Assembly: GCA_037952775.1 (NCBI GenBank)
Contig: JBANAY010000003.1
Coordinates: forward strand, 25,482,001 to 25,546,000
Length of the DNA stretch: 64,000 nt
Source: Clonostachys chloroleuca
Taxonomy: Eukaryota; Ascomycota; Sordariomycetes; Hypocreales; Bionectriaceae
Reading direction: 5' to 3'
The number at the start of each line of letters is the position of its first letter. Position 1 is the first letter of the stretch. Made by a program: the position numbers and the translations under genes. The notes under the pieces were generated by a model. The model saw only the letters and a list, made by a program, of their open reading frames with translations. It had not been told where the DNA came from and did not search any database. This document shows positions 1-11,580 of the stretch, in pieces.

Positions 1-3000
1 CACGGCATCGACTGGAAGCCTCAGCTGTCACTTCTCAAACCCGACCAGTTGCAGAAGTTCTGCAATGTCGATCACTTCGATGATGACGAGACAGAAGCAG
101 CTAAGTACTGCATCAGGCTCAAGAATGTCTGCTTGGCAGCCATGAAGTTCCACATGAAGGAGATGCAAGAGACCGACTGGTCCAAGGCTCCATCCCATAT
201 GAAGCAGTTTGTTGCTTGGATGGAAAGAGAACTCGGAAGAAATACCGTCGAGACCCTGACCGCTGAAGAACTGGCCAACGAGCTGGACGTAGTGCGCGAG
301 ATGCGACCAGCAGCCAGAATGTTCATCGAGATCGCTGAAAAGCTTGCGTCAATCGTCAGTGGTGAGACGGACATTGTCGGACTCTTGTTCTCGACTTCTC
401 TAGCCCAGGACCTCTACGACACGCTCTTCGAGCGCATGGACAACCCCAAGCTTGAGTCATATGTCCAACTCTTGGCGCACGAAGTCCCCGAGCAGAAGAT
501 TCTCGAAGTCGGTGCTGGCACTGGTGGCATGACGAGCGTGCTTCTGTCTTACCTTGATCGCGTCGAAGAGCGCACTGGCGGAACTGCCTTCTCAGAGTAT
601 GCCTACAGCGACATCTCTACTGGATTCTTTGACAAGGCTCTGAAGCGTTTTGCCAAGTTCCAAGAGCGTATGACTTTCAAGACTTTCGATCTTGAGAAGG
701 ATCCCCTCACTCAGGGATGGCAGGCACGATCTTACGATGTCATCTTTGCCGGCAGTGTTATTCATGCTACTCGTAACCTCAACAACACAATCCAAAACCT
801 CCAGAAGCTCTTGAAGCCAGGCGGTAAGCTGATAATGCATGAGACTACAGCCGAGGAGTGTTTCCAGATCTCATTTGGCTTTGGTCCCTTATCTGGTTGG
901 TGGCTAAGCGAGGAGGATTACCGTCCGTGGGGTCCGATCATCACAGTTCCCGAATGGGACAGAGTGCTCAAGGAGAATGGGTTCTCTGGAAACGACATGG
1001 TCATCAAGGATTTCCAGAGTGATGACGCCTACTGGGGTAGTATGATCATGACTACTCTTGGGCAGCCAGCGGGCAGCGAGCTTCAAGAGACCGAGATCCT
1101 GCTTGTGGTAGATGAAGAAGACAAATATAAGGTTAACCTGGCTTCATTGATCGTTGAGGCGTGGGCTACCAATGGGCGGGGATACAAGCCCAAGACTATT
1201 TCTCTGGGACAGCTGGACGAAAAAACCCTTTCTTCGACAAAGTATGAGCACGTCGTATTTTTGGGAGAGGAGGGCTCTTCCTACTTGGCCAATCTGTCTG
1301 AGCCAGCTTTCGGTAAGCTTAGGGCGTTCATCAATGCTTCAAAGAATATCTTGTGGGTATCTACAGTCGATGGCAGTGATCCTTCCGTGTCTGCTTATGC
1401 GGGACTCAAAGATGGTTTCCTTCGAACTCTTCGCTCAGAGTATCAAGGAAAACGCATTGTGTCACTCACTCTGCCCGACACGCCTTTGCCCGAGTCATCC
1501 GCCGCAGACAAGGTTGTGTCTGTCTTTGCATCCGCATTTGACCTTCTATCTCCAGAAGATGAATATTTGGTCAAGGATGACTTGGTCCTGACTGGTAGGG
1601 TCATCCAGGAAGTAGCCCTAAACCAGAACATGGGATCCTCAGTTGTTCCCCAGATAAAGCAGGAGAGCTGGCTCCCTGGACCCCCGCTAAAGGTCGACGT
1701 ATTGAAACGTGGATCGATTGATACATTGAGCTTTGTTGAGGACCCCGAATACTATGAGCCTCTCAAGCCGAAGGAGGTCGAAGTTGAAGCCAAGGCTTGG
1801 AGTGTCAACTTCCGTGACATTTTCCTCGCTCTTGGTCGTCTTGAGGACGCGGAAGGTATGGGATCAGACTGTGCCGGTATTGTCAGCAGAGTCGGCTCTG
1901 AAGTCACAGCCTTCAAGCCCGGCGATCGTGTTATTATGGGCAGCACCGGATGTATGAAGATGTATGCCCGAGATGAGGAGGGGTGCATTACCATGATGCC
2001 GGATTCCTTGTCGTTCGAGGGAGCGTGCAGTATCCTGAATGGAGGTTCTACCTCGTACTACGCTCTCGTTGAGGTCGCTCGCCTGCAGAAGGGTGAGAAG
2101 ATTCTCATCCACGCAGGATCGGGTGCCACTGGGCAGCTCGCGATCCAGATCGCCCAGATGGTCGGAGCCGAGGTGTTCACCACAGTAGGCTACGATCACA
2201 AGAAGCGCCTCCTTATGGATGAGTATCACATCCCAGAGGATCACATCTTCTACAGCCGTGACACGAGCTTTGCCAAGGGTGTGAAGCGAGTGACCAACGG
2301 CTACGGTGTAGACGTTGTGCTCAACTCACTTGCAGGAGACGGCTTGATCGCATCCTGGGAATGTATCGCTCCTCACGGACGATTCATCGAGATCGGCAAG
2401 TCGGATATCCACAACAACTCATCCCTGCCCATGGCCTACTTCGCCAAGAATGTGACCTTCTCTGCAGTCGATCTGCGCCATGTGGCACAGTGCCGAAAGG
2501 ACATCTCGGCGAAATTGCTTCCTGGGTTGATGGTCTTGGCTGAGCAAGGCAAGGTCTATCCCTGCAAGCCGACTGTAACGTACGGGCTTGAGGAAATCCA
2601 CGAAGCCTTCCGACTGCTCCAGAGTGGGAAGAACACTGGACGAATCGTGGTCAAGATCGACCCTGCTGCTAAGGTTGAGGTAAGTACTGTGAGAAGATAA
2701 GTAGTTGAACAGATTGACTAACCCTTAACAGAAACACCTCATCAACCGCAGACTATGGACTTTCCCAGAGAATGCCACCTATCTCATCGCAGGAGGCCTC
2801 GGAGGTATCGGACGCTCCATTCTTACGTGGATGGCCAGCAAGGGAGCCAAGAATCTCGTTGTCCCTACACGATCTGGAGCGTCATCCGAAGCAGCGGCCG
2901 AGACAGTCAAGGCTTTGACTGAACGAGGCGTAAATATCTTGACGCCTAAATGCGATGTTACCTCGAAGGAATCACTCTCTCAGTTGCTTGAAGAGGTCAA

Positions 3001-3889
3001 GACTACTATGCCGCCAATTCGAGGGTGCATCAACGCAGTCATGGTGCTGCAAGATTCCGTTTATGAGAACATGACTCACGCACAGTGGGATGCAGCCGTC
3101 CGTTCAAAGGTTGGCTCCTCGGTAAATCTCCACAACCTTCTGGGTGATGGTCTAGACTTTTTCATTCTCCTCTCCTCGGGAGCTGGTATCGTCGGAAACA
3201 TCAGTCAGTCCAACTACGCAGCCGGATCAACATTCCAAGATGCCTTAGCTCGTTACCGTGTCTCCAAGGGCCAGCGTGCAACAGCCATCGACTTGGGTCT
3301 GATGCGAACTATTGGTATTGTGGCTGAGACGGAGACACTTCAAAGGAACTTTGAGAGGTCAATCGGACTCGCCCAGATCGAAGAGGATGAGTTCCTGACA
3401 CTGATGGATATCTGCTGCAACCCCGTGGAGTCCAATATCGAAAAGAAGAGCCAAATGACCGTTGGGCTCATCACACCAGCAGACATGCTCGCAGCAGGAG
3501 TGGAGGTTGCTGAAATGCTCCAGCGACCGCTGTTCTCCTATTTCAGCCGCCCACGCGGTCTCGCCTCTTCCGGCAATGTTGCAGATACCGTGAACTTTGC
3601 AGCTTTGTTCAGGCAGGCCACATCGGCTGAGGAGCGCGCCGGCATTGTCACAGAAGCTTTGGCGACGAAGCTAGCAAGGGCTCTGTCGATGAAGGTAGAG
3701 GACATTGAGACTGACCAGCCCATCTATAGCTATGGAGTGGACTCGTTGGTAGCCATTGAACTGCGCAATTGGATATCAAAGGAGTTCGGCGCGGATGTGC
3801 CGGTCTTCGAAATCATTGGAGGAAAGTCAGTGTCGGCACTCGGTGATCTGGTGACGAAGTCGACTCATGTAACTAAGAAAGCAGCTTAA
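1..3889 (+). CDS. Highly reducing type I polyketide synthase, C-terminal part (MT-ER-KR-ACP), 5' end outside window
   Basis: The reading frame is open from base 1, so the start and the KS, AT and DH domains lie upstream of the window. Exon A runs to 2679, a 52-bp GT-AG intron covers 2680-2731, and exon B is 2732-3889; about 1,278 residues are visible. Order seen: a C-methyltransferase with the SAM motif LEVGAGTGG (near base 510), an enoyl reductase with the NADPH motif GSGATGQLAIQIAQ (near 2120), a ketoreductase with AGGLGGIGR (near 2790), and a C-terminal acyl carrier domain with GVDSLVAIELRNW, whose serine codon 3743-3745 should carry phosphopantetheine. No thioesterase or reductase follows the ACP, as is usual for highly reducing fungal PKSs whose product is released by a separate enzyme. 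This architecture makes reduced, C-methylated polyketides; the product cannot be predicted. Its 3' end faces a siderophore-type transporter gene. Confidence 0.96.
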
Positions 3890-4313
3890 AGAGATCATTT
3901 GTATATTTTAGTTTTCAGATTCTTCACATACTAGATGAGTTGCTCATAGTATGGCTTGTTACAATTAATTTACTTCTTCCAATATTCTCCTAAACTATTG
4001 CAACTTGTCGTTTTATTGTGTTGTTATACGTACTACACTAGAATTTCAGGTAAGATAAACCCCTTAACAACTTTTTCATCTCTTCGTCCAATACTTTTAT
4101 CTCACTAGGTTAGGCTGAAATTGTTTCTGAGCCGTTTATTTGGTCGCTCAAAACACTGTCTTTCTATTTAGAATCGAAAGATAAAGATTTTTATTCTGTT
4201 CATATAAAAAGAAGAGTTTATTTGTTCTCAGAGAACTAGTACATAAGACACGATTATCCTACGGGGTATTCTAAATAGCGGTTGGGTATACTTGGAAGAA
4301 AGTACTTCGTAGC
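3890..4313. other. AT-rich convergent intergenic region
   Basis: This 424-bp stretch lies between the 3' ends of the PKS and the SIT-type transporter. It is AT-rich with several T runs and holds no convincing reading frame. It presumably contains both 3' untranslated regions; I could not pick a single polyadenylation site. Confidence 0.6.
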
Positions 4314-6068
4314 CTAAATGACCTGGCCCTTGACCTGTTTAATAGTCCTCACATCCGTGTTGCGCCAGATAGCAACGGAAGCTGCACCAGCAACCCAGAG
4401 AGCTGTACCAGCGATGCACATCATCTTTTGCGCATCGCTGTAAGCGTGTTGGATGGCGATGCGAGTGGGAGAGCCTACGGGGTAACCTGTCTGAACGACC
4501 AGTGAGCTGTAAATATCAAGGTAGCTTTCCTGATCCTCGAGGGGAAGGTACTCGAGGAGCTTGATGGGGAAGGTTTGGTTCCAGATAAGAGTAGCTACTG
4601 TGAGGCCGATGGCGGAACCGATGGACGTGAACATGGATATGATAGCCATGACGACAGCGACATGCTGGTGGGACGCCGAGGAAACAGCGGCGATCTGAGG
4701 GGAGATAATCAGGACGCCGGAGGAGAAGGCGAGGAAGATTTGACACATGACGATGTAGCCAATGCTCTGCTCCGCGCTCCTGAAGTAAATCATGAGACCC
4801 ATGAACAGAGTGTAGACAGGGATGGCGACAGCAAGCGTCACATATTTGTAGCGACCTGTGTAGTGGATGTAATATCCAGTTGCAATGCAGGCAATACTAC
4901 TGCCACAGCCGTAGATCTGGGTAACATAGCTAGCCTCGGTGATGGTCAGGTTGTTAACCACCTGAAGGAACGAGCTGAAGAAGCTGTTCCACGTTGAATA
5001 GCTGATGCCGAGAACGAGGCACAAGATGCAAGAACCGATCATATTGCGGTCAAGAAGCAGCGAGTAAGGAATGAAGGTCACCGGTGCAAGGAACTTCTCC
5101 CAAATGGCAAACAGGATCATGAGGACCAAGCCGAAGACGATGAAACAGATGATCATGGGTGTTTTAAAGCCATCTGGCTGCAGAGACCAGATGTTGAACG
5201 GCAGGAGGAACAAAGATATGCCAGCAGTCAGCAAGAGGAGGCCAACAGCGTCGAATTCGCGAAGGTAATGGAGAACCGATTGCAGGGGTTTTCTCCCAGA
5301 TTTCTCAATGACGAGGATGCCTTGGCTCTTAGCCTTGTTGGTCTGCACCAGCATGACGACAGACAAGGGGAGACATAGAACGGGCAAAATGATGGAGAAA
5401 GCCCCAAAACACCATGCCCAGCCAGGTCCGCGAAGGTAGAAGGCTTCCGAGATTGGGCCGCCAAGCCAGATGGTGATAATATTAGGAGAGGTCGTTAATG
5501 CCGTCATCAAGCCACGACTACGAAGAGACGAAGTATCGGCAACAAAGATGTTGATACTGTATCCCAGAGCCGCGTTGCCCACAGTCCAGAAGACCTGGGC
5601 AGCAGCATATAGCTCCACACTTTGAGTTGCCGCCATCATGACGAGACCGAGGGTTGCGATGATGAGGGCGATGAGGTAACCTTGGGGCCGTCCGAAGACA
5701 TCGAGAATTTTGGCGACAGTAAGGTTGCAGACGCCTCCGATGACGGCTGCGAGGGTGCCCACGGTAGCTGTCAGAGAGTGAAGAGCGAATGCAGAGGTCA
5801 CATAGGGGATGAGCGCGGACGAGGACACCTGTTGCAACAGCATGATGAAGTAGACGAACCATATCAGTCCGTAGGTCAGGAGTAGGGTCTTCCTGGACCA
5901 AACGGAGGCGAGGGCCTCGACCTTCTTGACACCGGCCTGGGCCTCTTTGTCGATTGACTCGTTGCCATCTTGCGTGTTGGAGCCGTCTCCGTGTATAAAA
6001 TTGTCGTTGTCCTTGTTGAGGTGCTCATCAGCGTCGGCTGACACGACCGGAGTTTGAGCTTCACCCAT
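4314..6068 (-). CDS. MFS siderophore-iron transporter (SIT/MirB-like)
   Basis: A 584-residue intronless protein of the major facilitator superfamily. After a polar, acidic N-terminus of about 55 residues come about 14 hydrophobic segments. The stretches IPYVTSAFALHS, KILDVFGRPQGY and NIFVADTSSLRSRG match the fungal siderophore transporter (SIT; MirB/Arn/Sit1) family, which imports ferric siderophores across the plasma membrane by proton symport. I chose the ATG at 6068 because it precedes the usual acidic N-terminus; the frame stays open upstream to 6206, but that extension is hydrophobic and atypical. It is tail-to-tail with the PKS, and its start lies 1.4 kb from the divergent MCT-like gene. 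Substrate is inferred from family only; a role in exporting the PKS product is possible but less likely for this subfamily. Confidence 0.88.
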   Translation of the reverse strand: MGEAQTPVVSADADEHLNKDNDNFIHGDGSNTQDGNESIDKEAQAGVKKVEALASVWSRKTLLLTYGLIWFVYFIMLLQQVSSSALIPYVTSAFALHSLTATVGTLAAVIGGVCNLTVAKILDVFGRPQGYLIALIIATLGLVMMAATQSVELYAAAQVFWTVGNAALGYSINIFVADTSSLRSRGLMTALTTSPNIITIWLGGPISEAFYLRGPGWAWCFGAFSIILPVLCLPLSVVMLVQTNKAKSQGILVIEKSGRKPLQSVLHYLREFDAVGLLLLTAGISLFLLPFNIWSLQPDGFKTPMIICFIVFGLVLMILFAIWEKFLAPVTFIPYSLLLDRNMIGSCILCLVLGISYSTWNSFFSSFLQVVNNLTITEASYVTQIYGCGSSIACIATGYYIHYTGRYKYVTLAVAIPVYTLFMGLMIYFRSAEQSIGYIVMCQIFLAFSSGVLIISPQIAAVSSASHQHVAVVMAIISMFTSIGSAIGLTVATLIWNQTFPIKLLEYLPLEDQESYLDIYSSLVVQTGYPVGSPTRIAIQHAYSDAQKMMCIAGTALWVAGAASVAIWRNTDVRTIKQVKGQVI

Positions 6069-7467
6069 CGCAATGAGGTTGATATGAAGAGGAAAGATAA
6101 GCAAGAGAAGCCAGGGTAGTTTGATAAGGTGATGGGAAACGCTTAAAGTATACATCCAGCGGGAGCTCCCGAAGGTTTTGTACCTTCGTGTGCTGCTGGC
6201 CCCCACCTACTACACACTAACTTCAGCCAAAAAGGACTGCATACAACAAGCACGCACAATAAGATCACCTGGCTTGGGATCCCGCTTTCAGCAATCAACT
6301 TGCTCCAATTGTCACCGTTTCGACCGTGCAGTTGTATGTCATGTGGGGCATCTTATGTCGAACTGGTGTGTATTGAGGCAGATATCCACACTCGTGAGAT
6401 TGTCAGACACAAAACTTGCTCAATCCCACTCATTGAGGCGTGTAATCACCAACAACCAATAAGAGCTCCCACAGTCAGCCTCAGAAGCTAATTCTGCAGC
6501 TCTTTCTCAAGTAGGATGACGTTTACAAAAAGCCGTTCCATAGGGGGGTTGCTCGCTTATCAGCTGATATATTCCACAGGCGCAATATGAGTGAGAACTT
6601 GCGCATGAGTAGTAACGAGGAGCAACATGCTGGTGAGGATTGCAGGAGCAGAACGCGGCACGGAGACGAGATGGACAATATAACGAAGGATATTTTGAGG
6701 CCGAAGTGTACATACTCTGACAAGCAAATGCGACGCCCGGTTCTTTATCAATGCTCTAGGAGGAGTCCAAATTAGGTAGGTTGTGAATGATCCTGAATTC
6801 CCGACAGTTGTGCATGGTGAATTATCATCAAAGGTCTTTTCCCTCAGAACCGGGTGTATGGCTACCCAGGCAACATACAAAGAGAACGGGAATACACACA
6901 AAGTAGTAGATTCCGTTATTTCTCTTCAAGCACACCAGTAAAATTTATTGGAGTAAGTCTATCCAATTCCGTGAGTAGTGAATGCAATACGGACAATTTC
7001 CAGACCTGGTTTGATAACAAGAACATCGAACAGCGCATTTCGTCTACAGGGGTTGGGGTTCCTTGTTCGAGAAGCGATTTGGGAGAAGCCGATATCCTTG
7101 ACTTTGGTTTCATTATGCCAGCAGTTGTAGTTTCTCTTCTAGTGCAGCACATTTCCTGCATTCTACAAACTTGGTACTTTTAAGGCAATGCCAGTTGCAT
7201 CCCAACTGTGTGAGTCCAGGTCTAGGTGCTCCGGTCTCGGCACTCCCGCCGGAGCTGATATTTGGCCTCCGTCTCCTTCAGACCCAGAAGTCTCTAGCTC
7301 CCGTGGCTAATGACTCCACCTTGGCCATGTCATTTACGCCCTCTACCATCGGATATTCAAAGCTTCGCACAAAGAGGAGAAAACTTTCCTCTTTGCATTG
7401 AAACACTCAATCGGTAGAGCACGTAACCCTACGTCTGGTGAAGACTTGTAGCGATCTACATTGAGCC
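6069..7467. promoter_or_regulatory. Divergent promoter region between SIT-type and MCT-like transporter genes
   Basis: No supported gene lies in these 1.4 kb. The region must hold the promoters of both transporters. It contains a perfect 12-bp palindrome, TATCAGCTGATA (6558-6569), which is two inverted GATA cores and could bind a GATA factor such as the iron regulator SreA or a nitrogen regulator. A further GATAAG lies just upstream of the SIT start, near 6096. These are motif matches only; no binding is shown. Confidence 0.4.
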
Positions 7468-9056
7468 ATGGCGACCTCGACTTCCACCGCAATTGAGCTG
7501 CAGCCCACTCAGGCTGCACGCTCTGCGCAGTCCGTCACAGAGGACCCGAGCCTCTTCTCTTCGGATCTAGAACCAGTCTTACAGACGTCCCGGCTCAACG
7601 ATTCCACTGTCCCTGATGGAGGGTACGGCTGGGTCGTCGTGAGCGCCTGCGCCGTCACCTGCTGGTGGTGGATTGGCACGCCGTACTCGTGGGGCGTTAT
7701 GCAGAGCGCCCTGGTAGAAAGGGACGTTTCTACACCAGCCGTCCTGGCGTTTGTGGGTTCGCTCGCTGCGGCGCTCATATCGGCCATGGCACTTGTCAAT
7801 TCGGTCGTCCTGCAGAAATTCGGGGCCAGGAAAACAGCCATGATGAGCATGGTCCTGGTCAGCCTCAGCGAGTTGCTGAGTAGCTTCACTTTCCAGAACA
7901 TCACGGCTCTTTTTTTCACGAGCGGATTCATGATGGGGCTGGGTGTTAGGTAAGTTTGGACAACTTAATCTCCGTTCCGCAATATGAAACGGTGTGCTAA
8001 CATGCGACACTTGTAGCTTGGGCTTTTCGGTGAGACTCCTCTTTAGACACATGCCACAATTTGGGACCAGAGCTGACGATAGACATTTTAGGCCTCATCA
8101 ACAATACCAGCCCAGTACTTCAGCCGCAGGCTGGGCCTTGCAAACGGTATTGTCTTCGCCGGCGGGGTTTGGGGGGCGCCACGACCAGTTTTGCGCTTGA
8201 CGAGTTGCTGAACCGTCTGGGCCCGGCCTGGACCTTTCGGTGTCTTGCTCTTATGACCTTTGCGACAGGTGTGCCCGCAGCGTACCTCATTAAAGAAAGA
8301 GTTCCTTATCGACGGACTGGATTTGTGGAATGGTGAGTAATCATCAGAGCCTTGCCTTGCTTCACATCATATTAACCACGATGTTTACAGGCGGCTCTTC
8401 AAGTCATTTACTTTTGACGTCATCTTCCTGGCCAGCGCAATCGGGACTTTCCCACTCTTCGTGCCTCCCTTCTTCATCCCACTGTATGCTAAATCCATCG
8501 GTCTTCCCTCGAGCGCGGGCGCGGGTCTAGTAGCCGCCTTCAACTTTTCCTCCGCGCTTGGCAGAATTGGCTGCGGCGCCCTCTGCGATAGGCTGGGAGC
8601 CTTGAACACTCTCCTGCTATCGCTCATCACCACTGGCCTGAGCATTCTCGCTCTGTGGCCGGCCTCGACGACCCTCGCTCCCATGATTGCCTTTGTGATC
8701 TTGAACGGGATATCAAACGGGGGATTCTTCTCAACCATGCCAACCGTCGTGGGCAACGTGTTTGGGTCGGCAAGGGTAACTACGGCAATGGGCATGATTG
8801 TCACCGGATGGGTAGGCGGGTATCTCATGGTAAGATTAAGCCCACAACCAGAGCATAGATAAGCCGGTTTCGACTAACATGTCTATAGGGCGCACCGATT
8901 GCCGGATATATGCTCGAGGCATATGGTGGTGCTGACAGCGATCTTGGTGCATACCGTCCGGCCATGTACTACGCTGGATCCCTTGCTTTGGCGGCCGCTG
9001 GTCTCGTCGCGGCAGTTCGATTCCGCAAGAGTAAACAGTTATTGAAGAGACTGTAA
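7468..9056 (+). CDS. MFS monocarboxylate-transporter-like protein, with a one-base frameshift
   Basis: The motif PDGGYGWVVV before the first membrane helix is the signature of the monocarboxylate transporter (MCT/SLC16-like) branch of the MFS, which moves small organic acids with protons. Exons by splice signals: 7468-7949, 8017-8029 (only 13 nt), 8092-8332, 8391-8829 and 8889-9056. Exon 3 begins well (GLANGIVFAGG) but the match continues in the next frame (GLGGATTSFALDELL). The switch falls in the G runs at 8164-8176, and one extra G restores the whole protein. Splicing cannot explain it because the two halves are contiguous. All other exons join in phase to a normal stop. A homopolymer sequencing error is likelier than a true pseudogene, but both are possible. 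It is divergent from the SIT gene and convergent with the DAL5-like gene. Confidence 0.82.
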
Positions 9057-9206
9057 AGTGTTCTCGTCAAGACCCTTCCAAATGTTGTATATTATATTAT
9101 AACTAAAGAGTTGGCGTATAATATTTGCATTATCTACATGATGAGATGTGGAAACAACGCTGCTGACTTGGTACCTGAGCACGGGTTGAAAGAACAAAAC
9201 ACATCC

Positions 9207-10874
9207 TCAGTGGATGTATCTGAACTGCGGGTGCCTGTCTCCGAGGGTGGCAACCTGCTCTGGGGGTGCCTGCAATCGGTAATCACGACCGCCGTTGTCT
9301 CGCTTCCTATTCTCCCAGCGCTGGTACATCAAGAGACCAATTGAGGCCACAATAACCGAGCCCGCGGTGGCCGTGTTCAGGCTGTTTCCAATACGGTAGC
9401 CAGAAGAAGCGTCAGTGCTGATGTAGCTCCAGGTAGCAGTAATAGACCCTATAAAGACACATGTCATCAGCACTCCAATGGAAAAACTACGCAATTATCA
9501 TAATGGCTTGTGGGAGTTGGCTTACCGATATTAGCCAGACCCGAAACAGCACCATTAGCCACATTCCGCACGGTGTCAGGCGCGGCGTTGGCCAGCGTCC
9601 AGCTGAGAATGAGCGTTCCGAAGCTATATCCGCCAGCTGTGTTGAGAAAGATCGCAGCGTAGCGAGCCTGCACATTGGTCGATGCCAGCCAGATCGAATA
9701 GCCGATTACGCACAGGCTGGCGCAGAGCGCAATGGCAACACCGTGCATACGTGTCTTCATGGTAACGTAGGCGACACCGAGACCAAAGATCATGCCGACG
9801 ATGGGTGGAGGTACAGACAACAGTTGGATCTCAACCGTTGATCGGCCTGGGTAGTTGAGGCGTAGAATGGTCGGTGTGAAAATCGACAGTCCCTGCACAG
9901 TGATCTGGTCGCATATATAGATCCAGGCACCAACCATGACATTGACGTTGAAGACACCGCGCTTAACGAGGCTCCAGGTGATTCGTTCCTTATGGTCAAC
10001 GATGGCGGGTTGATCATGGAAGATACGAGCCATGGCTAGGGCACGCTCTGCCTCATTGAAAATACGAGTCTTTGACGGGTCGTCTGGGAAGAGGTATAAT
10101 GAGATGATACCTACAACAATCGTAATTATGCTATTAACGAATCAGCATGCATTGCCACTAGTCGTATACGAGCTAGAGTTATTATGTTGGATTGGCAACA
10201 AGAGAATTTACGTACCCTTCCACAAGGAAAATATTCCTCCAAGAGCTGACAGTGCCGATACTAGGGATAGAGAGCAGCGCGGAGGCTAGGAGCCCACCGA
10301 AACCGCCAGCCAGGCCTGCGGCAGCAAGCATGAAGAACGATACGCGTGTGGTAACCTCGCTACGGCGATAGTAGCGGGAAACCACATAACTCAGGCCAGG
10401 AAATTGAAAAGACTCTGTCAGGCCGAGAAGCAGGCGGATGACGTAGAAGCTGGCCTGGTTGTGGATAAAGGCCGTGGCAAGAGTCACGATGCCGAACGCG
10501 ATACAACTGGCGGGTAAGACGATGAAACCCCACTTCTTGACGCTCAGCGAGGCAGGAATATCGGCAAAGAAATAAATAGCATAGTAGATGCAGGCACCAA
10601 TGTTGAAGCCATACGTCCCCAAGCCGAGATCCTTATCAAGGCCAGCGACGCGGGCGTTGCCCAGGTTGGTCCGGTCTAGAAAGGTGAAGAAGTACATGAG
10701 GAAGACCATGGGCAGGACTCGCAGGTCTTGCTTGCGAACCAGCTTGGCCTCCATAACGGGGTCAATAACATACTCAATGGCAACCTCGGCATCGACATTG
10801 CTTCCATGCGATGGCAAGACGCCATCCACAAGGTCAGTTTCATGTTTATCTGGCAGGTGGTGAGATTCCGACAT
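9207..10874 (-). CDS. MFS transporter, DAL5/TNA1-like allantoate permease family
   Basis: Three exons on the minus strand, 10874-10216, 10130-9526 and 9448-9207, join in phase to 501 residues. The first helix region carries FLDRTNLGNARVAGLDKDL, the hallmark of the anion:cation symporter family that includes yeast Dal5 (allantoate, ureidosuccinate), Tna1 (nicotinate) and Seo1. About 12 membrane segments are visible, with the expected central loop (FPDD) after helix 6. The ATG at 10874 gives the typical polar N-terminus of about 60 residues; upstream in-frame sequence is not conserved-looking. Introns are 85 and 77 bp. The likely role is plasma-membrane uptake of an organic acid, vitamin or amide. 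It converges on the MCT-like gene with about 150 bp between stop codons. Confidence 0.88.
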
Positions 10875-11106
10875 GATGGATTCAAGCAGTCGGGGAAGTG
10901 GATGAAGTGTTTGGGGCTGCGGGCTAAATCTCCTGGGCGCAGGGCTTTTATAAGAGCACGCCAAGCATAAAGGTAACCTTAAAAAGCCAAATGAGACGAT
11001 AGCTAATACTAACCCTTGTTATTGGTTAGTAGCCGACTAGCCACATCTCGCTCCGGATTTAATATTGGCTGTCTAGAAATCCCATTATGAGTTGAACACA
11101 CAGGGG

Positions 11107-11580
11107 TGCGGGTAAGGACCGATAAGGCGGACGGTGGGTAGCAAACATCGGGCTACATGAGATAACCTATCTATCCCTAAGGTAGTAGCCAGGCAAAGAC
11201 AAACTAAGCGGATCTGGATTAGACATTAATACGAGCTGGTAGCTGCTTGACTATCAAAGTCGGATATGGAAAGATAAGGAGGCGGATGAGGGATCAAATG
11301 ATAAGGTCCTCTCAGAGCGGGGAAACCCTGGCATTTACGTCGGATCACTCCAACGCTCAGCGGTTTTAGAGTGTTCCTAAAACGCCAGAGACTTAAATAT
11401 CAATTGAAAATCAGACTATCTGTATTCATAGATCGCGAGGCCTCTATTACCTGGAGAAAATAGAGAACTGCTGCCCCTAATGAACGTTATAAGCAGGGAT
11501 ATATATTAGCCACGATCCCTGGATAGGCCGGTTTCGGCGACTGGGATTCATACACGATGCGGAAGGATGCGGGTAAGGAC
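11107..11580. repeat. Dispersed 13-nt direct repeat
   Basis: TGCGGGTAAGGAC occurs exactly at 11107-11119 and 11568-11580. The sequence after each copy is also similar in style (GATAAGG, GGTAAGATGCGG). Origin unknown. Confidence 0.5.

Noticed and set aside
3600..3889. Possible thioesterase or reductase after the PKS ACP
   Set aside because: The protein ends about 48 residues after the ACP serine; no further domain exists.
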